A stretch of 64,000 nucleotides of DNA from Baekduia alba (GTDB taxonomy: Bacteria > Actinomycetota > Thermoleophilia > Solirubrobacterales > Solirubrobacteraceae): positions 2,046,001-2,110,000 of the forward strand of contig NZ_CP114013.1 of the NCBI RefSeq assembly GCF_028416635.1, written 5' to 3'. Within the stretch, counting starts at the first letter, position 1, and the number at the start of each line of letters is the position of its first letter. This document shows positions 24,570-33,125 of this stretch, one piece after another. Made by a program: the position numbers and the translations under genes. Below the pieces are notes generated by a model. It did not search any database. It was not told the origin of the DNA and saw only the letters and a program-made list of their open reading frames with translations.

Positions 24570-26993
24570 CGACGACTCGGAGTGCTCCGAGCCGTGGCCG
24601 TTCTCTTCGGCGTGCCGCGCCGCGGTGTCCGCGTCCGCGCGCCAGCGGCTGGGCGTCGCGGCGACCGGCGGGTCGAACGAGCGCGTGGGCGCCTTGCGGA
24701 CGTCGACGCTGCCGTCGTTCGGACGCCGCTTGCCACCCTGGTACTGGACGATCCACGGCTCCACGGAGAAGCCGTTCTCCACCGTGTAGCCCTGGTCCGC
24801 CGCGGCGTGCAGCGTCCAGTATGGGTCATAGAGATGTGGGCGTCCGACGGCGCACAGGTCAGCGCGGCCGGACAGGATGATGGTGTTGACGTCGTCGTAG
24901 CTCGTGATCGCGCCGACGGCGATGGTCGGGATCCCGGCCTCGTTGCGGATGCGGTCCGCGAACGGCGTCTGGAACGTGCGTCCGTACTCCGGCTTCTGGT
25001 CGGCGACGACCTGGCCGCTGGAGACGTCCACGATGTCGGCGCCGTGCGCGCGCAGGAGCTTGGCCAGTGCCACGGCGTCGTCGCCGTCGAAGCCGCCCTC
25101 CTTCCAGTCGGTCGCCGAGACGCGCACGGATAGCGGCTTGTCGGCGGGCCACGCCGCGCGGCACGCGTCGAGCACCTCGAGCGGGAACCGCGCGCGGCTC
25201 GCGAGGTCGCCTCCGTACTCGTCGCTGCGCACGTTGGTCAGCGGCGAGAGGAACGACGACAGCAGGTAGCCGTGCGCCATGTGGATCTCGAGCAGGTCGA
25301 AGCCGGCGGCCACCGCGCGGCGCGTCGCCGCGACGAACTGGTCGCGGACGACGTCCATGTCCTCGCGGGACAGCTCGCGCGGGACCTGGCTGTCGGGGAA
25401 GTACGGGAGCGGCGAGGCCGAGACGATCGGCCAAGCGCCGGTCGCCAGCGGGCGGTCGATGCCGTCCCACATCAGGTTCGTTGCGCCCTTGCGGCCGCTG
25501 TGGCCGATCTGGGCGCCGATCTTCGCGCGGCCGTTGGCATGGACGAAGTCGGTGATCCGCTTCCAGCCCGCGACGTGGTCGTCGCGGTACAGGCCGCCGC
25601 AGCCCGGCGTGATCCGGCCTTCGGCCGAGATGCAGATCATCTCGGTCATCACCAGGCCGGCGCCGCCGATGGCGCGGCTGCCGAGGTGGACGAGGTGGAA
25701 GTCCCCGACCGAGCCGTCCTGCGCCGAGTACATGTCCATGGGGGAGACGACGACGCGGTTGGCCAGCTCGAGCCCGCCCAGGCGCAGGGGCCGGAACATC
25801 GGCGGCGTGTTCGCCTGCACGCCGTCGCTGACGCGGTCGTGGTACTCGCGGTCGACGGCGGCGACGAACCCCGCGTCGCGGAGCCGCAGGTTGTCGTATG
25901 TGATGCGTCGGCTGCGGGTGAGCAGGTTGAAGGCGAACTGGTGATGGTCCTGGCCGGCGTAGCGCGCGATGTCCTCGAACCACTCGAGGCTCGCCTGCGC
26001 CGCGCGTTGCGTGCTCGCGACGACCGGGCGGCGCTCGTGCTCGTAGCGTTCGAGCACGGCGTCCACGTCCTCGTCGGGCCCGCTCTCCTTGATCGTCCAC
26101 GCGAGCGCGATCGCGTCCTCCATCGCGAGCTTGGTGCCCGACCCGATGGAGAAGTGCGCGGTGTGTGCCGAGTCGCCGAGCAGGACGACGTTCCCGTCAT
26201 GCCAGTGCTCGTTGCGCACGGTGTGGAAGTTCAACCACTTGGAGTTGTTGCCGAAGACCTGGTGCTCGCCGAGGGCCGCGGCGAAATGCTGCCGGCAGAA
26301 GTCGATGCTGACCTCGTCGTTCTCGCCCGGGGCAAGCCGCAGCTCGGTGCTGTCCTCGAGCCCGGCGCGGCGCCACGTCTCCTCGTCGGTCTCCACGATG
26401 AACGTGCTCATCGTGTCGCTGTACGGGTAGCCGTGGATCTGGAAGATCCCGAACTCGGTCTGGACGATGGAGAAGGTGAAGGCCTCGAAGACGAGGTCGG
26501 TTCCCAACCACATGTACTTGGACTTGCGGCGCTCCAGGCTCGGGCCGAAGGCCTCGGCGTGAGCGTCGCGCAGGACGCTGTTGACGCCGTCGGCGGCGAC
26601 GACCAGGTCGTAGTCGCGGCGCAGCTCGGCGGCCGGCGGTGCCTCGGTCATGTACTTGATGTCGGCCCCGAGGAAGGCGGCGCGGCGCTGGAGGATGTCG
26701 AGCAGGCGGTGCCGGCTCAGCGCCGAGAACCCGTGTCCGCCGGAGGTCATGCTCTCACCGCGGTAGTGGATGTCGATGTCGGCCCAGCGCGCGAAGCTGC
26801 TCGTGATCTCGCGGTAGGTGACCGGGTCGGCGGACTCGAACGCGCCGAGGGTCTCGTCGGAGAACACGACACCGAAGCCGAAGGTGTCGTCGGGCGCGTT
26901 GCGCTCCCAGACGCACACGTCGTGGCCGAGGCGGCGGAACAGGATCGCGGCGTAGAGCCCGCCCGGCCCGCCTCCCGCGATGGCGATCTTCAT
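24555..26993 (-). CDS. bifunctional flavin monooxygenase/old-yellow-enzyme reductase (salicylyl-CoA 5-hydroxylase or 2-aminobenzoyl-CoA monooxygenase/reductase)
   Basis: An 812-residue two-domain flavoprotein. Residues 1-390 are a class A FAD monooxygenase (IAIAGGGPGGLYAAILFRRL at the N-terminus; VVLLGDSAHTAHFSIGSG about residues 271-288). Residues about 400-770 are an old-yellow-enzyme barrel (FRPLRLGGLELANRVVVSPM; GAQIGHSGRKGA). This fusion is known for salicylyl-CoA 5-hydroxylase and 2-aminobenzoyl-CoA monooxygenase/reductase, which hydroxylate and then reduce the ring of an aryl-CoA. Downstream beta-oxidation genes in the same operon support such a role. It is the last gene of the minus-strand unit, three bases after the acyl-CoA dehydrogenase. 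Confidence 0.88.
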   Translation of the reverse strand: MKIAIAGGGPGGLYAAILFRRLGHDVCVWERNAPDDTFGFGVVFSDETLGAFESADPVTYREITSSFARWADIDIHYRGESMTSGGHGFSALSRHRLLDILQRRAAFLGADIKYMTEAPPAAELRRDYDLVVAADGVNSVLRDAHAEAFGPSLERRKSKYMWLGTDLVFEAFTFSIVQTEFGIFQIHGYPYSDTMSTFIVETDEETWRRAGLEDSTELRLAPGENDEVSIDFCRQHFAAALGEHQVFGNNSKWLNFHTVRNEHWHDGNVVLLGDSAHTAHFSIGSGTKLAMEDAIALAWTIKESGPDEDVDAVLERYEHERRPVVASTQRAAQASLEWFEDIARYAGQDHHQFAFNLLTRSRRITYDNLRLRDAGFVAAVDREYHDRVSDGVQANTPPMFRPLRLGGLELANRVVVSPMDMYSAQDGSVGDFHLVHLGSRAIGGAGLVMTEMICISAEGRITPGCGGLYRDDHVAGWKRITDFVHANGRAKIGAQIGHSGRKGATNLMWDGIDRPLATGAWPIVSASPLPYFPDSQVPRELSREDMDVVRDQFVAATRRAVAAGFDLLEIHMAHGYLLSSFLSPLTNVRSDEYGGDLASRARFPLEVLDACRAAWPADKPLSVRVSATDWKEGGFDGDDAVALAKLLRAHGADIVDVSSGQVVADQKPEYGRTFQTPFADRIRNEAGIPTIAVGAITSYDDVNTIILSGRADLCAVGRPHLYDPYWTLHAAADQGYTVENGFSVEPWIVQYQGGKRRPNDGSVDVRKAPTRSFDPPVAATPSRWRADADTAARHAEENGHGSEHSESSPAPA

Positions 26994-26996
26994 CGG

Positions 26997-28175
26997 CTAG
27001 CTCTCCTTCTTGGCGTCGAACAGCGCGCGGGCGATGATCTCCCGCTGGATCTCGGATGCGCCCTCGTAGATGCGCGGGGCGCGAACCTCGCGGTAGAGGT
27101 GCTCGAGGAGGTGGCCCTCGCGCAGGGCGAGCGCGCCGTGGAACTGGATGGCGGCGTCAACCGCCTCCTGGGCGATCTCCGTGGCCATCAGCTTCGCCAT
27201 GGCAGCGGCCTGCGTCGTCGGGCGCAGGCCCGCGTCGTATGCGGCGGCGGCGTGGTGGACGAGCAGCCGTGCGGCCTGGACGCGCGTGGCGATGTCGGCC
27301 ATGCGGTGCGAGACGGCCTGGAAGTCGCGCAGCGGGCGGCCGAAGGCGTGGCGGACGTTGGCGTGCGCCACGGTCGCGTCGATCGCCGCCTGCGCCATGC
27401 CGATGCCGAACGCGCCGACGCTGGGGCGGAACATGTCGAGCGTGCGCATGGCGACGGCCATGCCGCGGTCGCGCTCGCCGAGCACGTGCCGGGCCGGGAC
27501 GAAGACGTCTTCGAAGACGAGGTGGCCGATCGGGTGCGGCGACACCATGGCCAGCCGTTCGCCGGTCAGCCCCTCGCTGTCGCGTGGGACGAGGAACGCG
27601 GTCAGCCCGCGCGCGCCCGCGCCCTCGGTCGTGCGCGCGAACACCGAGTAGACGTCGGCGTCGGGCGCATTGGAGATCCAGATCTTCTCGCCGTTGAGCC
27701 GGTAGCCGTCGCCGTCCGGCGCAGCGGCCAGAGCGAGGGCCGAGACGTCGGTGCCCGCCTGCGGCTCGCTCAGCGCGAAGGCGGCGACCGCCTCCCCGGA
27801 GGCGATGCGCGGGATCCATGCCTCCACGGCCTCGCTGCCGCCGGACTGCAGGATCGGGAAGCTGCCGAGGCCCTGGACGGCGAACGCGGTCTCGGCGGCC
27901 GTGCTGCACCGCGCGAGGCCCTCGCGGATCAGGCACAGGTCCAGCGCCGAGACGTCCGGGCGCCAGGTGCCGTCCTCCTGGGTGAACAGGCGCCCGAGCA
28001 GCCCGTGCTCGGCCAGCGCAGCCATCAGTGGGCGATTGACGTGGCCGTCCCTGCCCGCCTCGGCGATCGGCGCCAGCGTCGTCGCGGCCAGTTCGGTCGT
28101 GCGGGTCAGCAGCGCGCGGTGGCCCTCGGAGAGGTGCGCGTCGAGCACCGGGACGGCGGTGTCCGTGGTGGTCAC
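26997..28175 (-). CDS. acyl-CoA dehydrogenase
   Basis: A 392-residue FAD acyl-CoA dehydrogenase: N-terminal helical domain, AFALSEPQAGTDVSAL (about residues 132-147) and KIWISNAPDADVY in the beta domain, and a C-terminal helical domain with RHAFGRPLRDFQAV and the catalytic-Glu block PRIYEGASEIQREI. GTG start at 28175 overlaps the Rid gene stop by four bases. It probably introduces a double bond into a ring-derived or ring-opened acyl-CoA made by the neighbouring monooxygenase-reductase. Confidence 0.92.
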   Translation of the reverse strand: MTTTDTAVPVLDAHLSEGHRALLTRTTELAATTLAPIAEAGRDGHVNRPLMAALAEHGLLGRLFTQEDGTWRPDVSALDLCLIREGLARCSTAAETAFAVQGLGSFPILQSGGSEAVEAWIPRIASGEAVAAFALSEPQAGTDVSALALAAAPDGDGYRLNGEKIWISNAPDADVYSVFARTTEGAGARGLTAFLVPRDSEGLTGERLAMVSPHPIGHLVFEDVFVPARHVLGERDRGMAVAMRTLDMFRPSVGAFGIGMAQAAIDATVAHANVRHAFGRPLRDFQAVSHRMADIATRVQAARLLVHHAAAAYDAGLRPTTQAAAMAKLMATEIAQEAVDAAIQFHGALALREGHLLEHLYREVRAPRIYEGASEIQREIIARALFDAKKES

Positions 28176-28570
28176 GCGATCACCGCCACGGCCATCAGCT
28201 CGATGAGGGCTTCGTCATCGAACAGACGCGTCACGCCGAACAGCCCGGCGGCGGGATAACGCCGGCCGAAGTGGCGCTGCCACACCGGCCCGAGGTCGCG
28301 CAAACGGTTCTTGTAGTCCTCGACGTCGGTGACGAAGATCTGCATCGACACGATGTCGTCGGGCCCGCCGCCGGCGGCGGCAAGCGCGGCCACGACGTTG
28401 CCCGCCGCGACGTCGAACTGCGCGACGACGTCGTCGCCGTGGATCCGGTCGTCGGGCCCGAGCGCGGTCTGGCCACCGAGATGGACGATGCGCCCCGGCA
28501 GGCTCACGACCGCGTGCGAGAACCCCACGGCGGGTGGGAGCTCTGGTGCGTTGACGATGGTGTTGGTCAT
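28172..28570 (-). CDS. Rid/YjgF family protein lacking the deaminase arginine
   Basis: A 132-residue Rid-family protein. RidA enzymes hydrolyse enamines/imines, and the trimeric fold is recognisable from VHLGGQTALGPDDRI and DIVSMQIFVTDVEDYKN. In true RidA the C-terminal block contains an Arg after Pro-Ala that holds the substrate carboxylate; here the same block reads RYPAAGLFGVTRLF, so that Arg is missing. It therefore belongs to a non-RidA subgroup whose activity is less clear. ATG at 28570. It sits between the hydratase and dehydrogenase genes with 4-base and 2-base junctions, so it is part of the pathway rather than housekeeping. Confidence 0.85.
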   Translation of the reverse strand: MTNTIVNAPELPPAVGFSHAVVSLPGRIVHLGGQTALGPDDRIHGDDVVAQFDVAAGNVVAALAAAGGGPDDIVSMQIFVTDVEDYKNRLRDLGPVWQRHFGRRYPAAGLFGVTRLFDDEALIELMAVAVIA

Positions 28571-28572
28571 GG

Positions 28573-29400
28573 TCAGTGGCCCTCCCAGGCCGGCGGGCGC
28601 TTCTCCGACCACGCCTTGTAGAACTCGCGGTGGTCGTGGGTGAGCATCAGCAGCGCCTGGTTGGCGGCCTCCAGCTCGATCGCACTGGCCAGGTCCATGT
28701 CCAACTCGCGGCTGAGCAGCGTCTTGGTCGTCGCGTAGGCCAGCGCCGGCCCGTCGGCGAGGCGGCGCGCGAGCGCGCGGCCGGCGTCCAGCAACTCGTC
28801 GTCGTCGTGCAGCTCGGTCGCCAGCCCGATCTCGTAGGCGCGCTCGGCGCTGATCTTGTCGCCCAACGTCAACAGGTTCATCGCGTGGCCGAGCCCCACG
28901 ATGCGCGGCAGCAGGTACGCCGAGCCCATGTCGGCGCCGGACAGGCCCACGCGCGCGAACAGGAAGGCGAACGACGCCGACCGGGCCACGATCCGGAAGT
29001 CGCTGGCCAGCGCCACGACGGTGCCGGCACCCGCGGTCACGCCGTTGATCGCGGCGACGATCGGCAGCGGGCAGTCGCGCATCGCCTTGATCGTCAGCCC
29101 CGTCATGCGCGTGAACCGCAGCAGGGCGGAGGGCTCCATCTTCTGCAGCTCGCCGATGATCTCCTCGACGTCGCCGCCCGAGCAGAACCCGCGGCCCTCG
29201 CCCGTGATCAGGACCGACCTCACGTCCTCGCGCAGCGGCAACTCGCCGAACAGGTCACGGAGGTCGGCATACGCCTCGAACGTCAAGGCGTTGAGCTTGT
29301 CGGGGCGGTTGAGCGTGATCGTCGCCACGCCGTCGGCGATGGCGAGGTCGAAGTTCGCCCACTCCTGCGTGAACGCCGCCGAGGCCCGGAATCGGGTCAT
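28573..29400 (-). CDS. enoyl-CoA hydratase/isomerase family protein
   Basis: A 275-residue crotonase-fold enzyme. The oxyanion-hole blocks are GEGRGFCSGGDVEEI (about residues 69-83) and INGVTAGAGTVVALASDFRI (about 120-139). In the active-site helix the segment GLSGADMGSAYLLPR has Asp rather than the hydratase Glu, a pattern seen in isomerase or ring-opening members. ATG at 29400 overlaps the SDR stop (ATGA). It probably hydrates or opens a cyclic or unsaturated CoA ester in the same pathway. Confidence 0.9.
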   Translation of the reverse strand: MTRFRASAAFTQEWANFDLAIADGVATITLNRPDKLNALTFEAYADLRDLFGELPLREDVRSVLITGEGRGFCSGGDVEEIIGELQKMEPSALLRFTRMTGLTIKAMRDCPLPIVAAINGVTAGAGTVVALASDFRIVARSASFAFLFARVGLSGADMGSAYLLPRIVGLGHAMNLLTLGDKISAERAYEIGLATELHDDDELLDAGRALARRLADGPALAYATTKTLLSRELDMDLASAIELEAANQALLMLTHDHREFYKAWSEKRPPAWEGH

Positions 29401-30176
29401 GCCTGAAGTCCTCCGCCGTCGAGTACGAGTGCTTGGCCGTTGATCGCCGCTGCCGCCTCGGAGGCGAGCCAGATGACCGCCTCGGCGACCTCGTCGGCCG
29501 CCAGCAGGCGTCCGAGCGGCGAGGCGGAGGCCAGGGCCGCCTCGCTGTCCTGCGCCGAGCGACCCGTCCGCTCGGCGATGCGCGCGACGGACCTCTGCGT
29601 CATCGGCGTGTCGACGAACGTGGGGCACACGGCGTTCGAGGTCGCACCGGTGCCGGCGAGCTCCGCGGCGGCGACGCGCATCAGACCGAGCGCGGCGTGC
29701 TTCGACGCTGTGTACGCGGCGGTGTAGGGCACGCCGACCTTGCCCGCGGTCGAGGCGACCGTCACGATCCGGCCGGCGCCGCGCTCGCGCATCGGCCGGA
29801 TGACCGCGCGCGTGGCGAGGAAGGGACCGAGGGCGTTGACCGCCATCTGCGCGTTCCAGCTGTCGAGCGTGGTGCGGTGCAGCGGCGCGCTCTCCGAGAC
29901 GCCGGCGTTGTTGACGAGCACGTCGACGCGCTCCAAGCCGTCGACCAGCGCGGCGACCTGCGCCTCGTCGGTGACGTCGCAGCGGCGCGCCAGGACGTTC
30001 TCGGGCCCCAGCTCGGCGGCGAGCCCGTCGAGCGCCGCCTGGTCGCGGCCCACCGCGACGACGGCGTCGCCGCATGCGACGAACCGCTGGGAGAGGCGAA
30101 GACCGATGCCGCGCGTCGCCCCGGTGAGCAGTACAACGCGCCGCTCGGCTGAGAAGGAAGCTGGCGGGGAGGGCAT
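29397..30176 (-). CDS. short-chain dehydrogenase/reductase
   Basis: A 259-residue classical SDR. The cofactor loop is LLTGATRGIGLRLS (about residues 16-29), followed by NNAG, the catalytic Ser in VASTAG, and YTASK (Tyr-x3-Lys). ATG at 30176 follows GGGGAGGG and is the first gene of the minus-strand operon. It could oxidise the 3-hydroxyacyl-CoA or the ring alcohol made by the monooxygenase-reductase branch. Confidence 0.92.
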   Translation of the reverse strand: MPSPPASFSAERRVVLLTGATRGIGLRLSQRFVACGDAVVAVGRDQAALDGLAAELGPENVLARRCDVTDEAQVAALVDGLERVDVLVNNAGVSESAPLHRTTLDSWNAQMAVNALGPFLATRAVIRPMRERGAGRIVTVASTAGKVGVPYTAAYTASKHAALGLMRVAAAELAGTGATSNAVCPTFVDTPMTQRSVARIAERTGRSAQDSEAALASASPLGRLLAADEVAEAVIWLASEAAAAINGQALVLDGGGLQA

Positions 30177-30188
30177 CCGAAGCAAGTT

Positions 30189-30276
30189 TACATACGAGCG
30201 GGGTGTTGTGTGGGCTTTTTCGGGCGCCTGTCCATGGACAGCACGAACGATATGCATAAAAGCCCGGCGGTATGTA
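30189..30276. promoter_or_regulatory. divergent promoter region with nested inverted repeats
   Basis: Between the SDR (minus) and the luciferase-like gene (plus) three inverted repeats lie inside one another: TACATAC (30189-30195)/GTATGTA (30270-30276), GGGCTTTT (30212-30219)/AAAAGCCC (30258-30265), and the perfect 14-bp palindrome CTGTCCATGGACAG (30228-30241). The outer arms begin -10-like sequences on both strands (TATGTAGAAT on plus, TATGTAAACT on minus), so both operons could start here under one regulator. The local sequence is notably AT-richer than its surroundings. Confidence 0.55.
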
Positions 30277-30350
30277 GAATGTTGGTGGCGGGCGCCCTGG
30301 TCCGCCGCCGCGGCCCTGCGCTCGGCGTGAGCGACGGACAAGGTGGCACT

Positions 30351-31295
30351 GTGGACTTCGGCGTCTTCCTCCCCGTTTCCGGCCGCGCGGCGAGCCGCGG
30401 CGGCCTTGTCCACGCGGCGCGGTCCGCAGAGGACATGGGCTTCACCGCGGTCTGGGCTGCCGACCGGGTCGTGATCCCGTGGAGGATCGACACGCCCTAC
30501 AACTACAACTGGTCGGGCTCGTTCTTCGTGCCTCCCGAGGCGTCGTTCCTCGAGCCGCTCACCGTGTTGTCGTTCCTCGCCGGTGCGACGGAGACGATCC
30601 GCCTGGGCGTCAGCGTGTTGGTGATGCCCTATCGCGACCCGGTGTACTGGGCGAAGATCGTCTCGACGCTCGACGAGCTCTCCGAGGGCCGGTTCATCCT
30701 CGGGGTCGGCGTGGGGTGGATGCGGGAGGAGTTCGCCGCGCTCGGCCGCGAGGATCTCTTCGAGGCCCGCGGCAGGGTCGCCGACGAGCACCTCGACATC
30801 TTCCGGACGCTCCTGTCCGAGGAGCACGCGTCGCATCAGGGCGAGTTCTACGAGTTCTCGGACATCGCGTTCTCGCCCAAGGGGCACATGGGCGCGGGTG
30901 ACATGAAGGTCTGGGTCGGCGGTGAGGCGGCGCCGTCACGGCGTCGCGCCGGCCGCTACGGCGACAGCTGGTTCCCGTACTTCCCCCGGGTGACGCCCGA
31001 GGAGATGGCGCGGCGCTACGACCACGTGCGGCAGGTCGCCGACGAGGCGGGGCGCGATCCCGACGCCGTGCAGCTGAACTGCTGCCTGTCGATCGAGGTG
31101 ACCGACGAGGACGTGGAGCAGGAGCCCGACCTCCTCCGCGGCAGCCCGTCACAGGTGGCCGAGCGGCTCGCGGCCTTCCACGAGATCGGCGTCCGGCACT
31201 GTGGTCTGCAGTTCCTCGTCGGCCGGTATCCGGAGCGGATCGAGCAGATGCGCCGCTTCTCGGAGGAGGTCATCCGGCCGGCCCTGTTCGCGTGA
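30351..31295 (+). CDS. luciferase-like (LLM class) flavin/F420-dependent oxidoreductase
   Basis: A 314-residue TIM-barrel protein of the bacterial luciferase-like family, of the subgroup annotated as F420-dependent in actinobacteria. Typical segments are VDFGVFLPVSG at the N-terminus, GFTAVWAADRV, ETIRLGVSVLVMPYRDPVYW and GRFILGVGVGWMREEF. GTG at 30351 is chosen because it starts exactly at the conserved first strand and has AAGGTGG upstream; longer in-frame starts add unrelated residues. It is divergent from the CoA operon and ends six bases from the thiolase stop. The substrate is unknown. Confidence 0.87.
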   Translation: MDFGVFLPVSGRAASRGGLVHAARSAEDMGFTAVWAADRVVIPWRIDTPYNYNWSGSFFVPPEASFLEPLTVLSFLAGATETIRLGVSVLVMPYRDPVYWAKIVSTLDELSEGRFILGVGVGWMREEFAALGREDLFEARGRVADEHLDIFRTLLSEEHASHQGEFYEFSDIAFSPKGHMGAGDMKVWVGGEAAPSRRRAGRYGDSWFPYFPRVTPEEMARRYDHVRQVADEAGRDPDAVQLNCCLSIEVTDEDVEQEPDLLRGSPSQVAERLAAFHEIGVRHCGLQFLVGRYPERIEQMRRFSEEVIRPALFA

Positions 31296-31301
31296 CCGCG
31301 T

Positions 31302-32504
31302 TCAGACGGCGGGGTTCTCGAGCACGACGGCGATGCCCTGGCCCACGCCGATGCACATGGTGGCGAGGCCGTAGCGCACCTCGCGCCGGCGCATCTCGTG
31401 CGCGAGGGTGCCGACGATGCGTGCCCCGGACATCCCGAGCGGATGGCCGAGGGCGATCGCCCCGCCGTTGACGTTGACGAGCTCGGGGTCGAGGCCGAGC
31501 TGGCGCACGCAGGCGATGGCCTGTGAGGCGAACGCCTCGTTGAGCTCGACGAGCCCGATGTCTGCGATCGTCAGGCCCGCCCGCTCCAGCGCCAGGAGGG
31601 AGGCGGGCACCGGGCCCATGCCCATGAGCTCGGGTGCGACACCGGCGGTCGCCGCGGCGACCACGCGGGCCAGCGGGGTGCGGTCCAGGGCTCCGGCGGC
31701 GTCGTCGTCGGCGATCAGGAGCGCCGCCGCGCCGTCATTGATCGATGAGGAGTTCCCGGCAGTGACGCTTCCGCCCTCGCGGAACGCGGGCCGCAGCCGC
31801 GCCAGCGACTCGGGCGTGGAGTCCGGACGCGGCGACTCGTCGGAGTCCACGGTGGCCACCTCGTGGCGGCCGCGACGGACCTCGACGCCCACCATCTCGC
31901 CACGTAACCGGCCGGCGCGCTCCGCGGCGACGGCGCGTTCGTGGGACCGCAGCGCGAACGCGTCCTGGTCGACGCGCGACACACCGTGCCGCTCCGCAAC
32001 GTTCTCGGCGGTCTCGCCCATCGAGACGGTGGCGCGATCGGGCATCCGCGCGTTGACGAACCGCCAGCCGATCGTGGTGTCGGCGAGCTCGGCGTCGCCC
32101 CAGGGCAGGGCGCGGTCGGGCTTGCGGAGCGCCCATGGCGCTCGGCTCATCGACTCGACGCCGCCGGCGATGAGCAGACGGCCTTCGCCGCAGCGAACGG
32201 CGCGGGACGCCGCGACGACGGCCTCCATGCCCGATCCGCAGAGGCGGTTGACGGTGGCGCCCGGGACGGAGTCCGGGAGGCCGGCGAGGAGCACGGCCAT
32301 GCGCGCGACGTTGCGGCTGTCCTCTCCTACGCCGTTGGTGCAGCCGAGGTAGACGTCGTCGACGGCGTTCGGATCGGCTCCGGTACGGGCGACGATCGCT
32401 CCGACCACCTGAGCTGCGAGGTCGTCGGGGCGGACGCCGGCGAGCGCGCCGCGATGGCGCCCCACGGGGGTGCGCAGGGCATCGACGATCCACGGGCTGG
32501 TCAC
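31302..32504 (-). CDS. acetyl-CoA acyltransferase (thiolase, PcaF/FadA type)
   Basis: A 400-residue thiolase: it cleaves a 3-oxoacyl-CoA with CoA to give acetyl-CoA. The nucleophile is Cys89 in NRLCGSGMEAV, the second active-site block is GGAIALGHPLGMSGAR (His), and the C-terminal Cys is in MCIGVGQG. GTG at 32504 begins the canonical start with VDALRTPVG; longer starts are not homologous. It stands alone on the minus strand but fits the beta-oxidation set on either side. A CACT-GAT-AGTG dyad overlaps the start codon. Confidence 0.93.
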   Translation of the reverse strand: MTSPWIVDALRTPVGRHRGALAGVRPDDLAAQVVGAIVARTGADPNAVDDVYLGCTNGVGEDSRNVARMAVLLAGLPDSVPGATVNRLCGSGMEAVVAASRAVRCGEGRLLIAGGVESMSRAPWALRKPDRALPWGDAELADTTIGWRFVNARMPDRATVSMGETAENVAERHGVSRVDQDAFALRSHERAVAAERAGRLRGEMVGVEVRRGRHEVATVDSDESPRPDSTPESLARLRPAFREGGSVTAGNSSSINDGAAALLIADDDAAGALDRTPLARVVAAATAGVAPELMGMGPVPASLLALERAGLTIADIGLVELNEAFASQAIACVRQLGLDPELVNVNGGAIALGHPLGMSGARIVGTLAHEMRRREVRYGLATMCIGVGQGIAVVLENPAV

Positions 32505-33125
32505 TGATAGTGAACATAGCACTCCCGTATGATGCCGACTCTTGGTGGCGGTTCGCGCTGGGACAGTCCGCATGCACGCCGTCGACGGCTACCTTCGTGC
32601 GATCAGTCGCGTGGCGGAGCCCTGCGCTCCGCACCACTAAGAACAATATCCTGCGTAGATCCGAGGCAAGCTGTCGACAAATGGGCGGCCACTCGGTAAG
32701 GTGCCGGAAGTTCCACTACCGACCCGTGGAGGCGCCGACCGTTCAAGCGGCGGCGACATGACCGTGCAGCACCGCTTCATGTACCCGAAGGTCACCGAGC
32801 TCCGCAAGGCCCGCCCCGAACCCCGAGACCAGGCACACGCGGTCTCGAAGCGCGCGCTCGTCGCCGATCCGCTGGTGCGTCGCCCCAGCCCGTCGAGCGC
32901 GAGCACGAGCTCATGAACCTCGACCACGGCGGCAAGCTGCGGACCGCGCATTTCCCTTTGCTCGCCCGCGCCTTGGAGCGGCACATGTGTTGGGCGTTCG
33001 ATCACGCGGTGGTCGGGGAAGATGACCTCGCGGCAGTGGCGCTCCTCGACGTGTGCGCGGTCGCGGCGGAGATCGCCGAGGATGCTGGCGGCGACACCTG
33101 CTGGGCTCTGTGACGTGACGCTTTC
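32505..33125. other. 620-base intergenic region
   Basis: The region between the divergent thiolase and 3-hydroxyacyl-CoA dehydrogenase genes. The left third (about 32505-32750) has lower GC and no coding signal; it should hold the thiolase promoter. The right part contains a coding-like but frame-broken stretch described separately. No tRNA or mobile element is visible. Confidence 0.5.
32758..33113 (+). pseudogene. probable frameshifted gene of unknown family
   Basis: Two overlapping plus-strand frames have the strong third-position GC expected of real genes here: one from ATG 32758 (about 45 codons, MTVQHRFMYPKVTELRKA) and one running to the stop at 33113 (HFPLLARALERHMCWAFDH, then LAAVALLDVCAVAAEIAE). 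They would join into a protein of about 118 residues with one indel near 32885-32900. No family is recognised. The end is 13 bases before the dehydrogenase start, consistent with a former cotranscribed gene. An antisense frame over the same bases looks like a shadow. Confidence 0.35.

Noticed and set aside
25272-28259. 995-codon plus-strand open frame
   Set aside because: Antisense to the monooxygenase-reductase, acyl-CoA dehydrogenase and Rid genes, all of which have clear family motifs.
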